In this document: in pieces, positions 52,838-62,426 of the stretch
How the letters are laid out: every line of letters starts with the position of its first letter
How positions within the stretch are numbered: position 1 is the stretch's first letter
Source of the DNA: Candidatus Nitrosacidococcus tergens
GTDB lineage: Bacteria; Pseudomonadota; Gammaproteobacteria; Nitrosococcales; Nitrosococcaceae
Assembly: GCF_902810445.1 (NCBI RefSeq)
Contig: NZ_LR778175.1
Location: 62,001-126,000, forward strand
Length of the DNA: 64,000 nucleotides
Direction of reading: 5' to 3'
The notes under the pieces: generated by a model
Databases searched by the model: none
Seen by the model: the letters and a program-made list of their open reading frames with translations, nothing else
What the model was told of the DNA's origin: nothing
Position numbers and translations under genes: made by a program

Positions 52838-54454
52838 ATGGAAACAACCCTGCTAGGTTCTCAACATATTTATACTCGGGATTTTGATCCAAAGGCTAAT
52901 AACTCCTTAGCTAAAATTGCTCGCTTAGTAAAGCCTAATAGTCAGATATTAGATCTAGGTACCGGTCCTGGGGTGTTAGGTCAGTATTTAACTCGTACCT
53001 TGCATTGTACGGTAGATGGGGCAGAAAAAGATGAAGTACAAGCTAAAATTGCTACGCCTTTTTATCGCCAGCTTTGTCAAATTAATTTAGAACAAGCAGA
53101 GCTTAGGGCATTATTTCCGCAAAAATACGACTATATTATTTGTGCTGATATTCTGGAACATTTAAGAAATCCAGAAGCAATCGTATGCCAATTTCCTGAC
53201 CTATTGCTCCCTGAAGGTAGGGTGTTGCTTTCCATTCCTAATATTGCCTATGCTGGGGTAATCGCTGGTTTACTGGCAGGGGATTTTTCCTATAGCCTAG
53301 AAGGATTGTTAGATACAACCCATGTACGATTTTTTACCCGTAAATCCCTCCTCGCTTTCTTAGCGCACCATAATTTAGCGATATGCTCCATGGATACGGT
53401 ATCTTGTGATGTAAGGGATAGTGAATTTCGGCAATATTATGTGGATACTTTACCGCCTCAAATTTTTAATTTGCTTAGAGTCTATCCAGATAGTTTAACC
53501 TACCAATTTATTGTTGAAGCAAAAGTAGGACAGCATGAGGAAGTGACTCTCTTAGCAAATGATCATCTTCCGAATCAATTTCATTTTTCTACCCAAGTCT
53601 ATTGGAAATTTGGCAAAGAACCTTATAAAGAGAAAAACAGTAATTATGCTTTAGGAGTCATTGGAGAGAAGCATCAAACTATTTCTTTGCTTATTCCCCC
53701 AATGGATAAACTGCCCAGTGGTTTTCGGGTAGACTTAGCAGATCGCCCTGGATTTTTACAACTCTATGAAATTATTCTATATAATCAAATTAATGATAAA
53801 GTTTGGCATTGGAAAAAAAGTAGTGCACAGTTACAATTCAATGTAATTCATCAAATAAATTTTATAGATGAAGTAATAAATAATTTTGATACCAATATTT
53901 TGCTTACTGGAGACGATCCTTATTTTGAATTACCTCTTAGTGAAGATCATTTAAAATCTGTTCAAAGTGGAGGATATTTAGAATTAAAGCTATCTTGGCC
54001 TATGTCAGCAGATTTTTTAGCCCTATCTCAAGAAATCAACCAAAGAGATTGTAAAATCATAGAACAGGATAAATTGATTGAATGGCATCAAGAGCAAGCT
54101 AAAATTCAAGATAGTGTCATTAATCTTAAAGATCAACAAAACAAAGAAAAAGATTCACAGATTAATCTACTCACTCAACAAAACGAAGAAAAAGATTCAC
54201 AGATTAATCTGCTCACTCAACAAAACAAAGAAAAAGATTCACGGATTGTTTATCTTTTAGATGAGATAGCGCGATATGCTCTGCTTTCTGATCAAATTCA
54301 ATCTTTAAATAAGCAGTTCAATGAGCAAAATAAAATAATTCAATCCTTAGAATTTCAACTTGCTTATCAAAATAGTTGGCTAGGTTGGTTACGCCGGCCT
54401 TTTCGACCTTTAAGGAAAAATTACTTGAAAATTATCAACTTTCTTAAGTTTTAA
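52838..54454 (+). CDS. SAM-dependent methyltransferase with coiled-coil tail
   Basis: The 538-residue protein has a class I methyltransferase core in residues about 20-210 (ILDLGTGPGVLGQYL, ADILEHLRNPEAI, LSIPN, HVRFFTRKSLLAFL). A middle domain of unknown fold follows, then a coiled coil near residues 390-505 with three 14-residue repeats (INLLTQQN-type). A basic C-terminus could contact the membrane. The Wzt carbohydrate domain and coiled coil recall chain-length or termination enzymes such as WbdD, where a methyltransferase caps the chain and a coiled coil measures length; that comparison is inference. Confidence 0.75.
   Translation: METTLLGSQHIYTRDFDPKANNSLAKIARLVKPNSQILDLGTGPGVLGQYLTRTLHCTVDGAEKDEVQAKIATPFYRQLCQINLEQAELRALFPQKYDYIICADILEHLRNPEAIVCQFPDLLLPEGRVLLSIPNIAYAGVIAGLLAGDFSYSLEGLLDTTHVRFFTRKSLLAFLAHHNLAICSMDTVSCDVRDSEFRQYYVDTLPPQIFNLLRVYPDSLTYQFIVEAKVGQHEEVTLLANDHLPNQFHFSTQVYWKFGKEPYKEKNSNYALGVIGEKHQTISLLIPPMDKLPSGFRVDLADRPGFLQLYEIILYNQINDKVWHWKKSSAQLQFNVIHQINFIDEVINNFDTNILLTGDDPYFELPLSEDHLKSVQSGGYLELKLSWPMSADFLALSQEINQRDCKIIEQDKLIEWHQEQAKIQDSVINLKDQQNKEKDSQINLLTQQNEEKDSQINLLTQQNKEKDSRIVYLLDEIARYALLSDQIQSLNKQFNEQNKIIQSLEFQLAYQNSWLGWLRRPFRPLRKNYLKIINFLKF
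54119..54244 (+). repeat. Three-copy 42-base tandem repeat in methyltransferase coiled coil
   Basis: Units 54119-54160, 54161-54202 and 54203-54244 encode near-identical 14-residue blocks (two heptads). Whole-unit gain or loss would lengthen or shorten the coiled coil in exact heptads. Confidence 0.88.
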
Positions 54455-54466
54455 ATAAGATAGTAA

Positions 54467-56731
54467 ATGGGTACACAAGAACTTATTGATATTATTATTC
54501 CTATTTACAATGCCTATGATCAGCTCATCGCATGTTTGGAGAGCGTTTGGCAGCATACAGAAGATAAGGATTATCGGCTTATTCTCATTGATGATAAATC
54601 GACTGATCCTAGAATTCAGGATTTGTTTCAAGATTTAAAAGCAAAAAATAAACTCAATATCCTGTTACTTGAGAATCCAAAGAATAAAGGATTTGTGGCT
54701 ACCGTCAATTATGGAATGAGATCAAGCGATCGGGATGTGGTTCTTCTTAATTCTGATACCATCGTAACCCTAGGTTGGCTAGATAAACTTAAAAAATGTG
54801 CTGCTTCTGACCTTAAAATTGGTACCATCACTCCATTTTCTAATAATGGGGAAATTTGCTCTTTTCCTCAATTTTGCCAAGAAAATCCGGTTCCAGAAAA
54901 TTTAGAATTGCTGGTTCAGGCGATGGAAATGGCCTTACTGCCTAGCAAGCTAGATATTCCTACGGGGGTAGGGTTTTGTCTTTATATTCGTCGTCGTTTA
55001 TTAGATACGATTGGTTTATTTGATGAAGAGACTTTTGGGCGAGGCTACGGGGAAGAAAATGATTTCTGTATGCGTGCTATAGCTAAAGGATATCGAAATG
55101 TATTATGTCCTGATGCCTATGTAGTCCATGTAGGTAGTAGCTCTTTTGGCGAGGAGAAAAAAGCCCTTGCAGAAAAGCAAATGGCGGCTTTATTGAGAAA
55201 GCATCCTAGTTACCTTTCTCAAGTCACTCAATTTATTAAAGCAGATCCCATTAAGCCTATTCGACATATTATTCAAACTCAGTTTAACTTACTTGCTAAA
55301 TCAAACAAGTTAGGTATTCTTCATGTGCTTCATGGTCACGGAGGTGGTACTGAAAAATATGCTCGAAATATTGCTTATGCTACTCAAGAATATCGGCATT
55401 ATTTTTTAATTGCTCTCAATGATGAATGGATTATTAAAGAAATTGATAGGGAAGGTGAGCAACGAAGCTATTGCTTTAAGCGCCAACAGGATGAGTTATG
55501 GATAAACCTATTTGAGTCCCTATGTGGATGGTTAAATATTAGCTTTTGTCATATTCATCAGATCTCTGGTTGCCGAGATGGATTATTATTTGTTTTTTCT
55601 CATACTTCTATTCCCTATGGGGTGAGTCTCCATGACTTCTTTTTAGCTTGTCCTACCATTAATTTACTGAATGATAAAAAGAAATTTTGCTATGGAGTCA
55701 CTGATCTTAGCCAATGCCAAAGATGCCTAAATGGACAAGATTTTTTGGCTGAGATTGACATTGATAATTGGCGATCCCAGCATAGGGATTTTTTGGAAAA
55801 AGCTAAATTTATATTGGCACCTTCTCAATGGGTAGTGAATATTTTTGCTCAATATTTCCCTAGTGTTTTAATCAATCATGTACCTAATCTGCATAATGTA
55901 GATTTTTCCCCTACTTTGATTGGAGAGGAACGATGTTTTTTACTTCCCCAAGATGGCGTTACTCATATTGGGGTAATCGGTGCAATTAGTGGAATTAAAG
56001 GGGCTAGGAACTTAGAGTGGTTAGTGGAGAAAACAAGAAAAAGAAAATTGCCTATTCGCTGGATTGTGATTGGTTATACGGATCGCCAGTATGAAGCTTA
56101 TCAAAGTAAAGATTATGTATTTACACTTCATGGTCCCTATCAGCAGGAAAATATTGTTCATCTATTAAATTGCTATTGCATTTCTTTAGTGGTTTTTCCG
56201 TCCACTGGCCCAGAAACTTTTTGCTATGCTCTTTCTGATGCTTGGGTTGCAAATAAACCGGTACTTGTACCGCCTATAGGTGCCTTAAAAGAGCGAGTAG
56301 AAAATAGGCAAGGCAGTGGCTGGATTATGGAAAATTGGCCTAATCTAGAATCAATACTGAATCAAACGGTGCAAATTGCAACCCAGCTTAAAGAAAAAGA
56401 AGATTTTTTAGTAAAAAAACAAGATAGTTACCCGGATCTAGAAGAAGAACAGTATATTACTCATCTGCTTAAACAGTATTATCAGCAGCATCATTTATCT
56501 GACTCTACGGTTGCACTAGATAAAGTCTCATCTCAGCGAATTTATGAAGCTGCTTGCCTAGGAGTAGGTATTACCTATGATAGAAAATCAGAGGGGTTAT
56601 TTAAGAAAGTTATAATTAAAGTATTAAAGATAGGGATACGTTTCCGCTATACGCCACTTGGGCGATGGGCAGAAAAACAATTACCTGATTCTTGGCACTA
56701 TCGCTTAAGGCGGTTATTACTTGGAGGTTAA
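54467..56731 (+). CDS. Two-domain glycosyltransferase (GT2 plus GT4-like)
   Basis: The 754-residue protein has an N-terminal GT2 domain (IDIIIPIYNAYDQLIACLES, LLNSDTIVTLGWL as the DxD-like site, GRGYGEENDFCMRA). A C-terminal part of about 400 residues contains HVLHGHGGGTEKYARN at its start and a GT-B-like nucleotide-sugar region (FPSTGPETFCYALSDAW). It likely adds one or two sugars of the repeat unit. It follows the methyltransferase by 12 bases and closes the polysaccharide operon. Confidence 0.85.
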   Translation: MGTQELIDIIIPIYNAYDQLIACLESVWQHTEDKDYRLILIDDKSTDPRIQDLFQDLKAKNKLNILLLENPKNKGFVATVNYGMRSSDRDVVLLNSDTIVTLGWLDKLKKCAASDLKIGTITPFSNNGEICSFPQFCQENPVPENLELLVQAMEMALLPSKLDIPTGVGFCLYIRRRLLDTIGLFDEETFGRGYGEENDFCMRAIAKGYRNVLCPDAYVVHVGSSSFGEEKKALAEKQMAALLRKHPSYLSQVTQFIKADPIKPIRHIIQTQFNLLAKSNKLGILHVLHGHGGGTEKYARNIAYATQEYRHYFLIALNDEWIIKEIDREGEQRSYCFKRQQDELWINLFESLCGWLNISFCHIHQISGCRDGLLFVFSHTSIPYGVSLHDFFLACPTINLLNDKKKFCYGVTDLSQCQRCLNGQDFLAEIDIDNWRSQHRDFLEKAKFILAPSQWVVNIFAQYFPSVLINHVPNLHNVDFSPTLIGEERCFLLPQDGVTHIGVIGAISGIKGARNLEWLVEKTRKRKLPIRWIVIGYTDRQYEAYQSKDYVFTLHGPYQQENIVHLLNCYCISLVVFPSTGPETFCYALSDAWVANKPVLVPPIGALKERVENRQGSGWIMENWPNLESILNQTVQIATQLKEKEDFLVKKQDSYPDLEEEQYITHLLKQYYQQHHLSDSTVALDKVSSQRIYEAACLGVGITYDRKSEGLFKKVIIKVLKIGIRFRYTPLGRWAEKQLPDSWHYRLRRLLLGG

Positions 56732-56739
56732 AATAAGTG

Positions 56740-57057
56740 ATGGCATGGATAATTTTAATGATTGCTGGTTTATTTGAAATATGTTGGGCAGTGGGTTTGA
56801 AATACACAGAGGGGTTTAGTAAGTTTTGGCCTAGCCTATTTACTTTAAGTGCTATGATTGCCAGTATTTATTTATTGTCTCAAGCACTTAAGACTATTCC
56901 TATAGGCACAGGTTATGCTGTTTGGACAGGGATTGGTGCAGCAGGGACAGCGATTTTAGGGGTTATTCTTTTTTATGAATCGGCTGCTTTTCCTCGCTTG
57001 ATTTGTATCGCTTTAATTATATCTGGCATCATAGGGCTTAAACTCACGTCCCCATAA
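56740..57057 (+). CDS. SMR-family small multidrug/guanidinium exporter (SugE-like)
   Basis: The 105-residue protein with four hydrophobic helices begins MAWIILMIAGLFEICWAVGLKYTEGF, where Glu14 is the proton-coupled residue and W-A-V-G-L-K-Y fits the SugE/Gdx branch rather than EmrE. The ATG at 56740 is used; a GTG lies just before it. No guanidine riboswitch is apparent upstream, only the end of the glycosyltransferase gene 8 bases away. Confidence 0.87.
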   Translation: MAWIILMIAGLFEICWAVGLKYTEGFSKFWPSLFTLSAMIASIYLLSQALKTIPIGTGYAVWTGIGAAGTAILGVILFYESAAFPRLICIALIISGIIGLKLTSP

Positions 57058-57067
57058 CAGCTTATTT

Positions 57068-57757
57068 ATGAATATTCATTATTTTCAACATGTGTCTTTT
57101 GAAACTTTAGGATCTATTGAACCTTGGGTACATAGCCATCATCATCGTTTATCAGGCACCAGATTTTATCAAGGAGAATCCCTTCCTAATCTTGAAGAGA
57201 TAGACTGGCTCATCGTAATGGGTGGGCCTATGAATATCTATGAGGAGAAAACATATCCTTGGCTTACCCAAGAAAAAAAGTTTATTGAACAAGCTATTAA
57301 AGCAGGTAAAGGAGTAATAGGAGTTTGCTTAGGGGCACAGCTTATTGCAGATGTATTTGGCGCTTCGGTGATAAAAAACCTTGATAAAGAAATTGGTTGG
57401 TTTCCCGTAGAATTTATGCAAGAGGCAAAGGATAGTCCTTGGCTTAATGTTTTACCTCAAAAGTTAGAGGTATTCCATTGGCATGGAGATACCTTTACTT
57501 TACCAAAAGGAGCAATCCATATCGCTCAGAGTAAAGGCTGTATACAGCAGGGATTTATTTATCATGAAAAAGTACTTGCTCTACAATTTCATCTAGAAGT
57601 ACAGGCTGACAATATACAAAAACTCATTAAGCATTGTGGAGATGAGCTACAATCAGGAAAATATATTCAAACTCCTAATGAAATGCTCGGCAAAGAAGAA
57701 GGGTTTAAAAGAGCTCAGGAAGTTATGGTAGCTCTATTAAATAAATTACCGACTTAA
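57068..57757 (+). CDS. Class I glutamine amidotransferase-like protein
   Basis: The 229-residue stand-alone domain resembles the glutaminase half of GMP synthase: WLIVMGGPMNIYEEK, the nucleophile in GVCLGAQLIAD (Cys about 99), FHWHGDTF and QFHLEV with the catalytic His/Glu pair near 178. No synthetase partner lies beside it. It may detoxify or hydrolyse gamma-glutamyl compounds; specific substrate unknown. Confidence 0.85.
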   Translation: MNIHYFQHVSFETLGSIEPWVHSHHHRLSGTRFYQGESLPNLEEIDWLIVMGGPMNIYEEKTYPWLTQEKKFIEQAIKAGKGVIGVCLGAQLIADVFGASVIKNLDKEIGWFPVEFMQEAKDSPWLNVLPQKLEVFHWHGDTFTLPKGAIHIAQSKGCIQQGFIYHEKVLALQFHLEVQADNIQKLIKHCGDELQSGKYIQTPNEMLGKEEGFKRAQEVMVALLNKLPT

Positions 57758-57796
57758 ATTAAAAAAATATATAGCAAGTAAATAGAGGATAATATT

Positions 57797-58141
57797 ATGA
57801 AAAAATTAATTGCTATGGAATGTGAGGCTTGTAGAGCGGATTCTTCTTTAATTACGGAAGAAGAAATTAAAATGCTATCTCCACAAGTTTCAAAATGGAA
57901 TATAATCGAGGAGGGTAATATTTTTCGTCTTCGACGAGTATTCTCTTTTAGTGATTTTATCACTGCTTTAGAATTTACTAATAAAGTAGGAGAAATAGCA
58001 GAAACCTACAATCACCACCCAAGTATTTTAACCGAATATGGAAAAGTCACTGTGACTTGGTGGACTCATAAAATCGAAGGACTCCATAAAAATGACTTTG
58101 TTATGGCAGCTAAAACGGATCAATTATTGCCTTTTAGCTAA
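57797..58141 (+). CDS. phhB: Pterin-4a-carbinolamine dehydratase
   Basis: The 114-residue protein has the family motif ETYNHHPSILTEYGKVTVTWWTH, with the His-His-Pro site and the conserved W. It begins with ECEACRADSSLI, typical of the bacterial PhhB group. It recycles the 4a-hydroxy-tetrahydropterin made by phenylalanine hydroxylase; none is seen here. In an organism making tetrahydromethanopterin, other pterin roles are conceivable. Its stop is 1 base from the convergent DUF457 gene. Confidence 0.9.
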   Translation: MKKLIAMECEACRADSSLITEEEIKMLSPQVSKWNIIEEGNIFRLRRVFSFSDFITALEFTNKVGEIAETYNHHPSILTEYGKVTVTWWTHKIEGLHKNDFVMAAKTDQLLPFS

Positions 58142-58142
58142 A

Positions 58143-58850
58143 CTAAATTTTTAGGGGAAGTAATTTTTTTATCAATAATTGATGTAGCCGATCATCTTGG
58201 ATAAAATGAAGAAAGCTATCTATAGGTGGTGCATAATAGATCATCGTTCCGGTAAATAAATAGAGTAATAAGGTTTTTATTGGAGCTTGTAAGCTACCTA
58301 AGCTTAATGCAGTACCAAAAGAGCGCTTTAATCGAATTCCCCTAAGATCTACACTATAGAGCTCATCTAAAAGAAGGTGAGTAATAAAGCCTAGCAATAG
58401 AAAAGTACCACTAAACCAAGCCTCTAAAATTGAGATACTCAGAATATACCTTGAGGTAATGACAAAGGTTAACGTAATGGCTATTCCCATTGGAATAGAG
58501 TGGATAAGCCCTCGGTGTATGGTCAGTCGAGTAAATAAGGAAGCTAGTCCATAACGAATTAGAATAAATATACCCACCCATACTAAAATAAGCTCTAGTA
58601 AAGAGAGACTATAAATGATATTCCCATACAAAACACCAAAAAAGCCCATAGTGATTCCTAGAGTATTAAATATCCAGCGGATGGCAATAGAGCTTTTAGA
58701 ATCAATGTCTGGCAAAATACCGCCAATCACTCCTAAGATAAAATAAGCGGTTAAAGTAGATATAGGGAAAGTACGGGTAACCATTAAGGCAGTAATACCA
58801 ATACCGCTTACTATCATTGCACCAGTTATGTGGGTATTGAAATTTGCCAT
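58143..58850 (-). CDS. YdjM-like DUF457 membrane protein
   Basis: The 235-residue protein starts MANFNTHI, has ILPDIDSKSSIAIRW, HRGLIHSIPMGI and FITHLLLDELYSVD, and several hydrophobic helices: the LexA-regulated inner-membrane YdjM/DUF457 family, annotated as metal-dependent hydrolases because of conserved Asp/His. Activity has not been shown. It precedes nothing on its strand except a gap to phhB. Confidence 0.82.
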   Translation of the reverse strand: MANFNTHITGAMIVSGIGITALMVTRTFPISTLTAYFILGVIGGILPDIDSKSSIAIRWIFNTLGITMGFFGVLYGNIIYSLSLLELILVWVGIFILIRYGLASLFTRLTIHRGLIHSIPMGIAITLTFVITSRYILSISILEAWFSGTFLLLGFITHLLLDELYSVDLRGIRLKRSFGTALSLGSLQAPIKTLLLYLFTGTMIYYAPPIDSFLHFIQDDRLHQLLIKKLLPLKI

Positions 58851-58869
58851 ATTGTTATTTTTACGCTAT

Positions 58870-59850
58870 CTAATTTAGCCGTTTAACTTGATTAATAATT
58901 TCTGGTAGTGCAGTAGTCAAAGAATATTGAGGGCGATAACCTAGTTCGGTTTGGATTTTTTCGATGCTATACCAAGCTGAACTTGTTAGCTTATCTAAAG
59001 TTTTAGAGTTTAATGGAATACGAATTTTAAAAATTCTCTGCATAAAATCTCCTATTTTTGCTCCAAAAATAAGTACTCCTATAGGGATACGCCATCTAGG
59101 TGTAGTGCGATCTAAAGCATGGCAAATTAAAGTGTATATTTGATCTGTAGAATAGCTCTGGCCATCAGTGACTAAATAGATTTGTTGGCATGAGGCTTTA
59201 GGGTTTTTAGCAATCAGCACCATTGCTTGTACCACATCAACTACATGAACCATAGAGCGATGATTATTAATTTTAGATAAGGAAGGAAAATAGCCTCGAT
59301 AAATAGCTCTGGTCATCTGTAAGATGCTACTTTTTGTACTTTTTCCATAAACCATAGGAAGGCGCAAAACACTACCACAAATAGTACAGTCTTTTCCTGC
59401 AGAAAGTACTAGTTGTTCTGCTGTTAATTTTGCTTTTCCATAAGCAGTTTCGGGAAACGCAGGGCTATACTCATTTAAGCACTCTTCTGTTTTCTCTCCC
59501 ATTGCTTTTACGCTGCTCACAAATATAAATTGTTTTACCTTAGCTTTGATAGCTTGGGTTAATAAAGACTGAGTCGCTACTACAATAGATTTTTGGTAGT
59601 TTTCTACATCATTTTCCGCAAAACTGCCGCAGGCTAGGTGAAACACAATTTCCACATCTTTCCATAGCTCAATAGCTTGAGTTTGGTCTATAGGATCTAT
59701 TTGAAAGATTTTGATTAAATCATTGGTCCATAGTGATTGAACCTTATAAATATCCCGGGTAAGCACATGAACAGGGTACTGATCTGAAATCAGTGCAGCC
59801 ATTAAGTGTTGGCCAATAAATCCCGTTGCCCCTGTAACTAATACCGCCAT
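58870..59850 (-). CDS. NAD-dependent epimerase/dehydratase (extended SDR)
   Basis: The 326-residue protein begins VLVTGATGFIGQHLM (nucleotide-binding Gly motif) and has FVSSVKAMGE and the catalytic YGKAK (Tyr-x-x-x-Lys near 136-140). It resembles UDP-glucose 4-epimerase-type sugar enzymes with the C-terminal LGYRPQYSL segment. It follows the glycosyltransferase gene by 6 bases and probably supplies or modifies a sugar for surface glycan; substrate not readable. Confidence 0.85.
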   Translation of the reverse strand: MAVLVTGATGFIGQHLMAALISDQYPVHVLTRDIYKVQSLWTNDLIKIFQIDPIDQTQAIELWKDVEIVFHLACGSFAENDVENYQKSIVVATQSLLTQAIKAKVKQFIFVSSVKAMGEKTEECLNEYSPAFPETAYGKAKLTAEQLVLSAGKDCTICGSVLRLPMVYGKSTKSSILQMTRAIYRGYFPSLSKINNHRSMVHVVDVVQAMVLIAKNPKASCQQIYLVTDGQSYSTDQIYTLICHALDRTTPRWRIPIGVLIFGAKIGDFMQRIFKIRIPLNSKTLDKLTSSAWYSIEKIQTELGYRPQYSLTTALPEIINQVKRLN

Positions 59851-59856
59851 ATAGAT

Positions 59857-60897
59857 TTATAGATGGGATTCGTGATTATAAGGAAAAATTTTTTTTTGTT
59901 TTTGATTTACTGGCTTTTGTGAAAGGTGATAGGGCTGTTTAGGCTTAAATTTCATTATAAAGTGTTTAGCGAAAGCTATACCCGCTAGGATAAAAAAGCG
60001 ACTCCAAATACCCAGAATAATTAACCAAGTAAATATTAATGGATATTTATGTTGGAAGAATTTACGATAAAAATAAGCCATTCCCTTATGTTTATGCCAA
60101 AGTACAGTGAGGGGATATCGCCAGCTACAAGTACCTTTATAGTGGGTGACTGTTACTTCCGGTACAAATAAGATTTCCCAACCTGTTTGTTTAAATCGCA
60201 TACACCAATCTAAGTCTTCGCAGTGAAGAAAATAGTTTTCATCCATTAATCCTACCTCGCTCAGTGCGGTACCTTTCACAAGCATAAAGGCACCAGAAAT
60301 AGCATCTACCGGTATAGGATGAGTGGGCAGAGGATCTTGAGTACATTCAAATCCCTGCAGTTTAAATTGCTCAGAGAACAGTTTATGTAAATACAATACT
60401 CGAATAAGAGAGCGGCCAGGGGTAGGGATTCTCCTACGACAACCTACTTGTTCACTACCATCAGGGTTTTGAATTAAACAACCGATCATACCTGCTTTTG
60501 GTTGAGCTTCCATAAAGTGCAGTAGATAAGGAAGAGTATCAGGAGGAGCAATACAATCTGGATTTAATAAAAGAATATATTTTCCCTTAGCTTGTTGTAG
60601 TGCTATGTTGTTTGCTCGAGAAAAGCCAAGGTTTTTATTATTTTTAATAATATTAATTCGTGGATCTGTATCGATAGAATTTTCTAAATGAACAAGGCTA
60701 TCATCTTCTGATCCGTTATCAACGATAATAACTTCTAAGGAAATAGATGTTTCTAAGACAGCAGATACTGATTGAAAGAGTAATGTACCGCCATTAAAAT
60801 TTACGATAATAATTGAAAGCAATATATTATTTTTAATATTGTGAGCATCCTCACTATGCATTGGGCGGCTATCACTTCCCATAATTATTTCTATCAA
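59857..60897 (-). CDS. Family 2 glycosyltransferase
   Basis: The 346-residue protein has LSIIIVNFNGG (residue about 28), LLNPDCIAPPDTL as the Asp-bearing site, SGAFMLVKGTAL, FLHCEDLDWCMR and a C-terminal hydrophobic segment suggesting membrane association. This is the rhamnosyltransferase-like branch of GT2. The start is uncertain; several ATGs lie in the first 15 codons. It is 11 bases after leuC on the minus strand. Confidence 0.86.
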   Translation of the reverse strand: MIEIIMGSDSRPMHSEDAHNIKNNILLSIIIVNFNGGTLLFQSVSAVLETSISLEVIIVDNGSEDDSLVHLENSIDTDPRINIIKNNKNLGFSRANNIALQQAKGKYILLLNPDCIAPPDTLPYLLHFMEAQPKAGMIGCLIQNPDGSEQVGCRRRIPTPGRSLIRVLYLHKLFSEQFKLQGFECTQDPLPTHPIPVDAISGAFMLVKGTALSEVGLMDENYFLHCEDLDWCMRFKQTGWEILFVPEVTVTHYKGTCSWRYPLTVLWHKHKGMAYFYRKFFQHKYPLIFTWLIILGIWSRFFILAGIAFAKHFIMKFKPKQPYHLSQKPVNQKQKKIFPYNHESHL

Positions 60898-60908
60898 GGT
60901 TAGCAGCG

Positions 60909-62351
60909 TTAGGCTGATTTCATTAGGGTTGAAACATCTGTAAAACGACCAATAATTGCTGCAGCCGCTGCCATGGCTGGGCTTACTAAATGGGTGCGTC
61001 CTCCTTGACCTTGGCGACCTTCAAAATTACGATTTGAAGTAGATGCACAGCGCTCTCCCGGCTCTAACCGATCCGCATTCATTGCAAGACACATAGAGCA
61101 ACCAGGATCTCGCCATTGAAACCCTGCTTTAGTAAAAATTTTATCTAACCCTTCCGTCTCTGCTTGATGCTTTACTAGCCCAGAACCAGGTACAATCAGA
61201 GCTCGCTTTATATTTTTTGCTACTTGATGGCCATCTACTATTTTTGCTGCCTCCCGTAGATCCTCAATGCGAGCATTAGTACAAGATCCGATAAAAATTA
61301 CATCTAAATAAATTTCATTTATTGGTGTGTTTGCTTTAAGTCCCATATAACTTAGGGCTCGCTCTATACTACTTCTTTTAGTAGCATCAGGCTCTTGTTT
61401 TGGATCAGGTACTTTACCTTCTATTGATACAACCATTTCAGGAGAAGTACCCCAACTGACTTGAGGCTTTAGATGATTAGCATCCAAAGTAATTACCTTA
61501 TCAAAATGAGCATCAGGATCACTTTTTAAACCTTTCCAGTATGCTACTGCTTGATCCCAATACTCCGGACTAGGGGCAAAAGGTCGCCCTTTGAGATAGT
61601 TTATAGTAATCTCATCGACACCGACTAATCCTGCTCTAGCTCCTGCCTCAATCGCCATATTACAAAGAGTCATCCGTCCTTCCATAGAAAGATTTCTTAT
61701 TACTGTTCCAGCAAATTCAATGGTGTAACCCGTACCTCCTGCGGTACCAATTTTATTAATGATGGCAAGAATCACATCCTTACTATAAACCCCAAAGGAA
61801 AGTTTACCCTCGACTTGAATCAGCATATTTTTTGATTTTTTCTGAAGTAAACATTGGGTAGCAAGTACGTGTTCTACTTCAGAAGTACCAATACCAAAGG
61901 CAAGTGCCCCAAAGGCACCATGGGTCGCTGTATGGGAATCACCACATACTACCGTCATGCCAGGTAGGGTAGCACCCTGCTCAGGACCTATAATATGAAC
62001 AATCCCTTGTCGAGGATCATCCATTTTAAATTCAGTTAACTGGTATTCTTCACAATTTTTATCTAAAGCATCTACCTGAGCCCGAGAAATAGAATCTTTA
62101 ATTCCTTGGTTACGGTGAATAGTAGGGACATTATGATCTGGTACTGCTAGATTAGTTTCTATTCTCCAAGGTTTACGCCCAGTAAGCCGCAACCCTTCGA
62201 ATGCTTGAGGAGAGGTTACTTCATGGATTAAATGACGATCAATGTAGAGCAGAGCAGTACCACTTGGATCGGTACGAACCAGATGAGAATCCCAAAGTTT
62301 GTCATATAAGGTTTTGCTAGCCACTGCTATCTCTCCATTGATTTTTCTCAT
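60909..62351 (-). CDS. leuC: 3-isopropylmalate dehydratase large subunit
   Basis: The 480-residue aconitase-family protein isomerises isopropylmalate in leucine synthesis and binds a 4Fe-4S cluster through Cys residues in FIGSCTNARIEDL and DPGCSMCLAMN. N-terminal TLYDKLWDSHLVR and VCGDSHTATHGAFGALAFGIGTSEVEHVLA (split here) match LeuC. Complete. The small subunit LeuD is not next to it: the following gene is a glycosyltransferase. Confidence 0.95.
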   Translation of the reverse strand: MRKINGEIAVASKTLYDKLWDSHLVRTDPSGTALLYIDRHLIHEVTSPQAFEGLRLTGRKPWRIETNLAVPDHNVPTIHRNQGIKDSISRAQVDALDKNCEEYQLTEFKMDDPRQGIVHIIGPEQGATLPGMTVVCGDSHTATHGAFGALAFGIGTSEVEHVLATQCLLQKKSKNMLIQVEGKLSFGVYSKDVILAIINKIGTAGGTGYTIEFAGTVIRNLSMEGRMTLCNMAIEAGARAGLVGVDEITINYLKGRPFAPSPEYWDQAVAYWKGLKSDPDAHFDKVITLDANHLKPQVSWGTSPEMVVSIEGKVPDPKQEPDATKRSSIERALSYMGLKANTPINEIYLDVIFIGSCTNARIEDLREAAKIVDGHQVAKNIKRALIVPGSGLVKHQAETEGLDKIFTKAGFQWRDPGCSMCLAMNADRLEPGERCASTSNRNFEGRQGQGGRTHLVSPAMAAAAAIIGRFTDVSTLMKSA

Positions 62352-62426
62352 GATTTAATAAGTATTTTTCATTTTACCCATTAATTTAACTTTATTTAAG
62401 TTAAAAATATCTAAAATATTATTTAT

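Noticed and set aside
54078..54260. Small Lys-rich frame inside the methyltransferase coiled coil
   Set aside because: It is a frame-shifted reading of the 42-base tandem repeat within a convincing longer gene.
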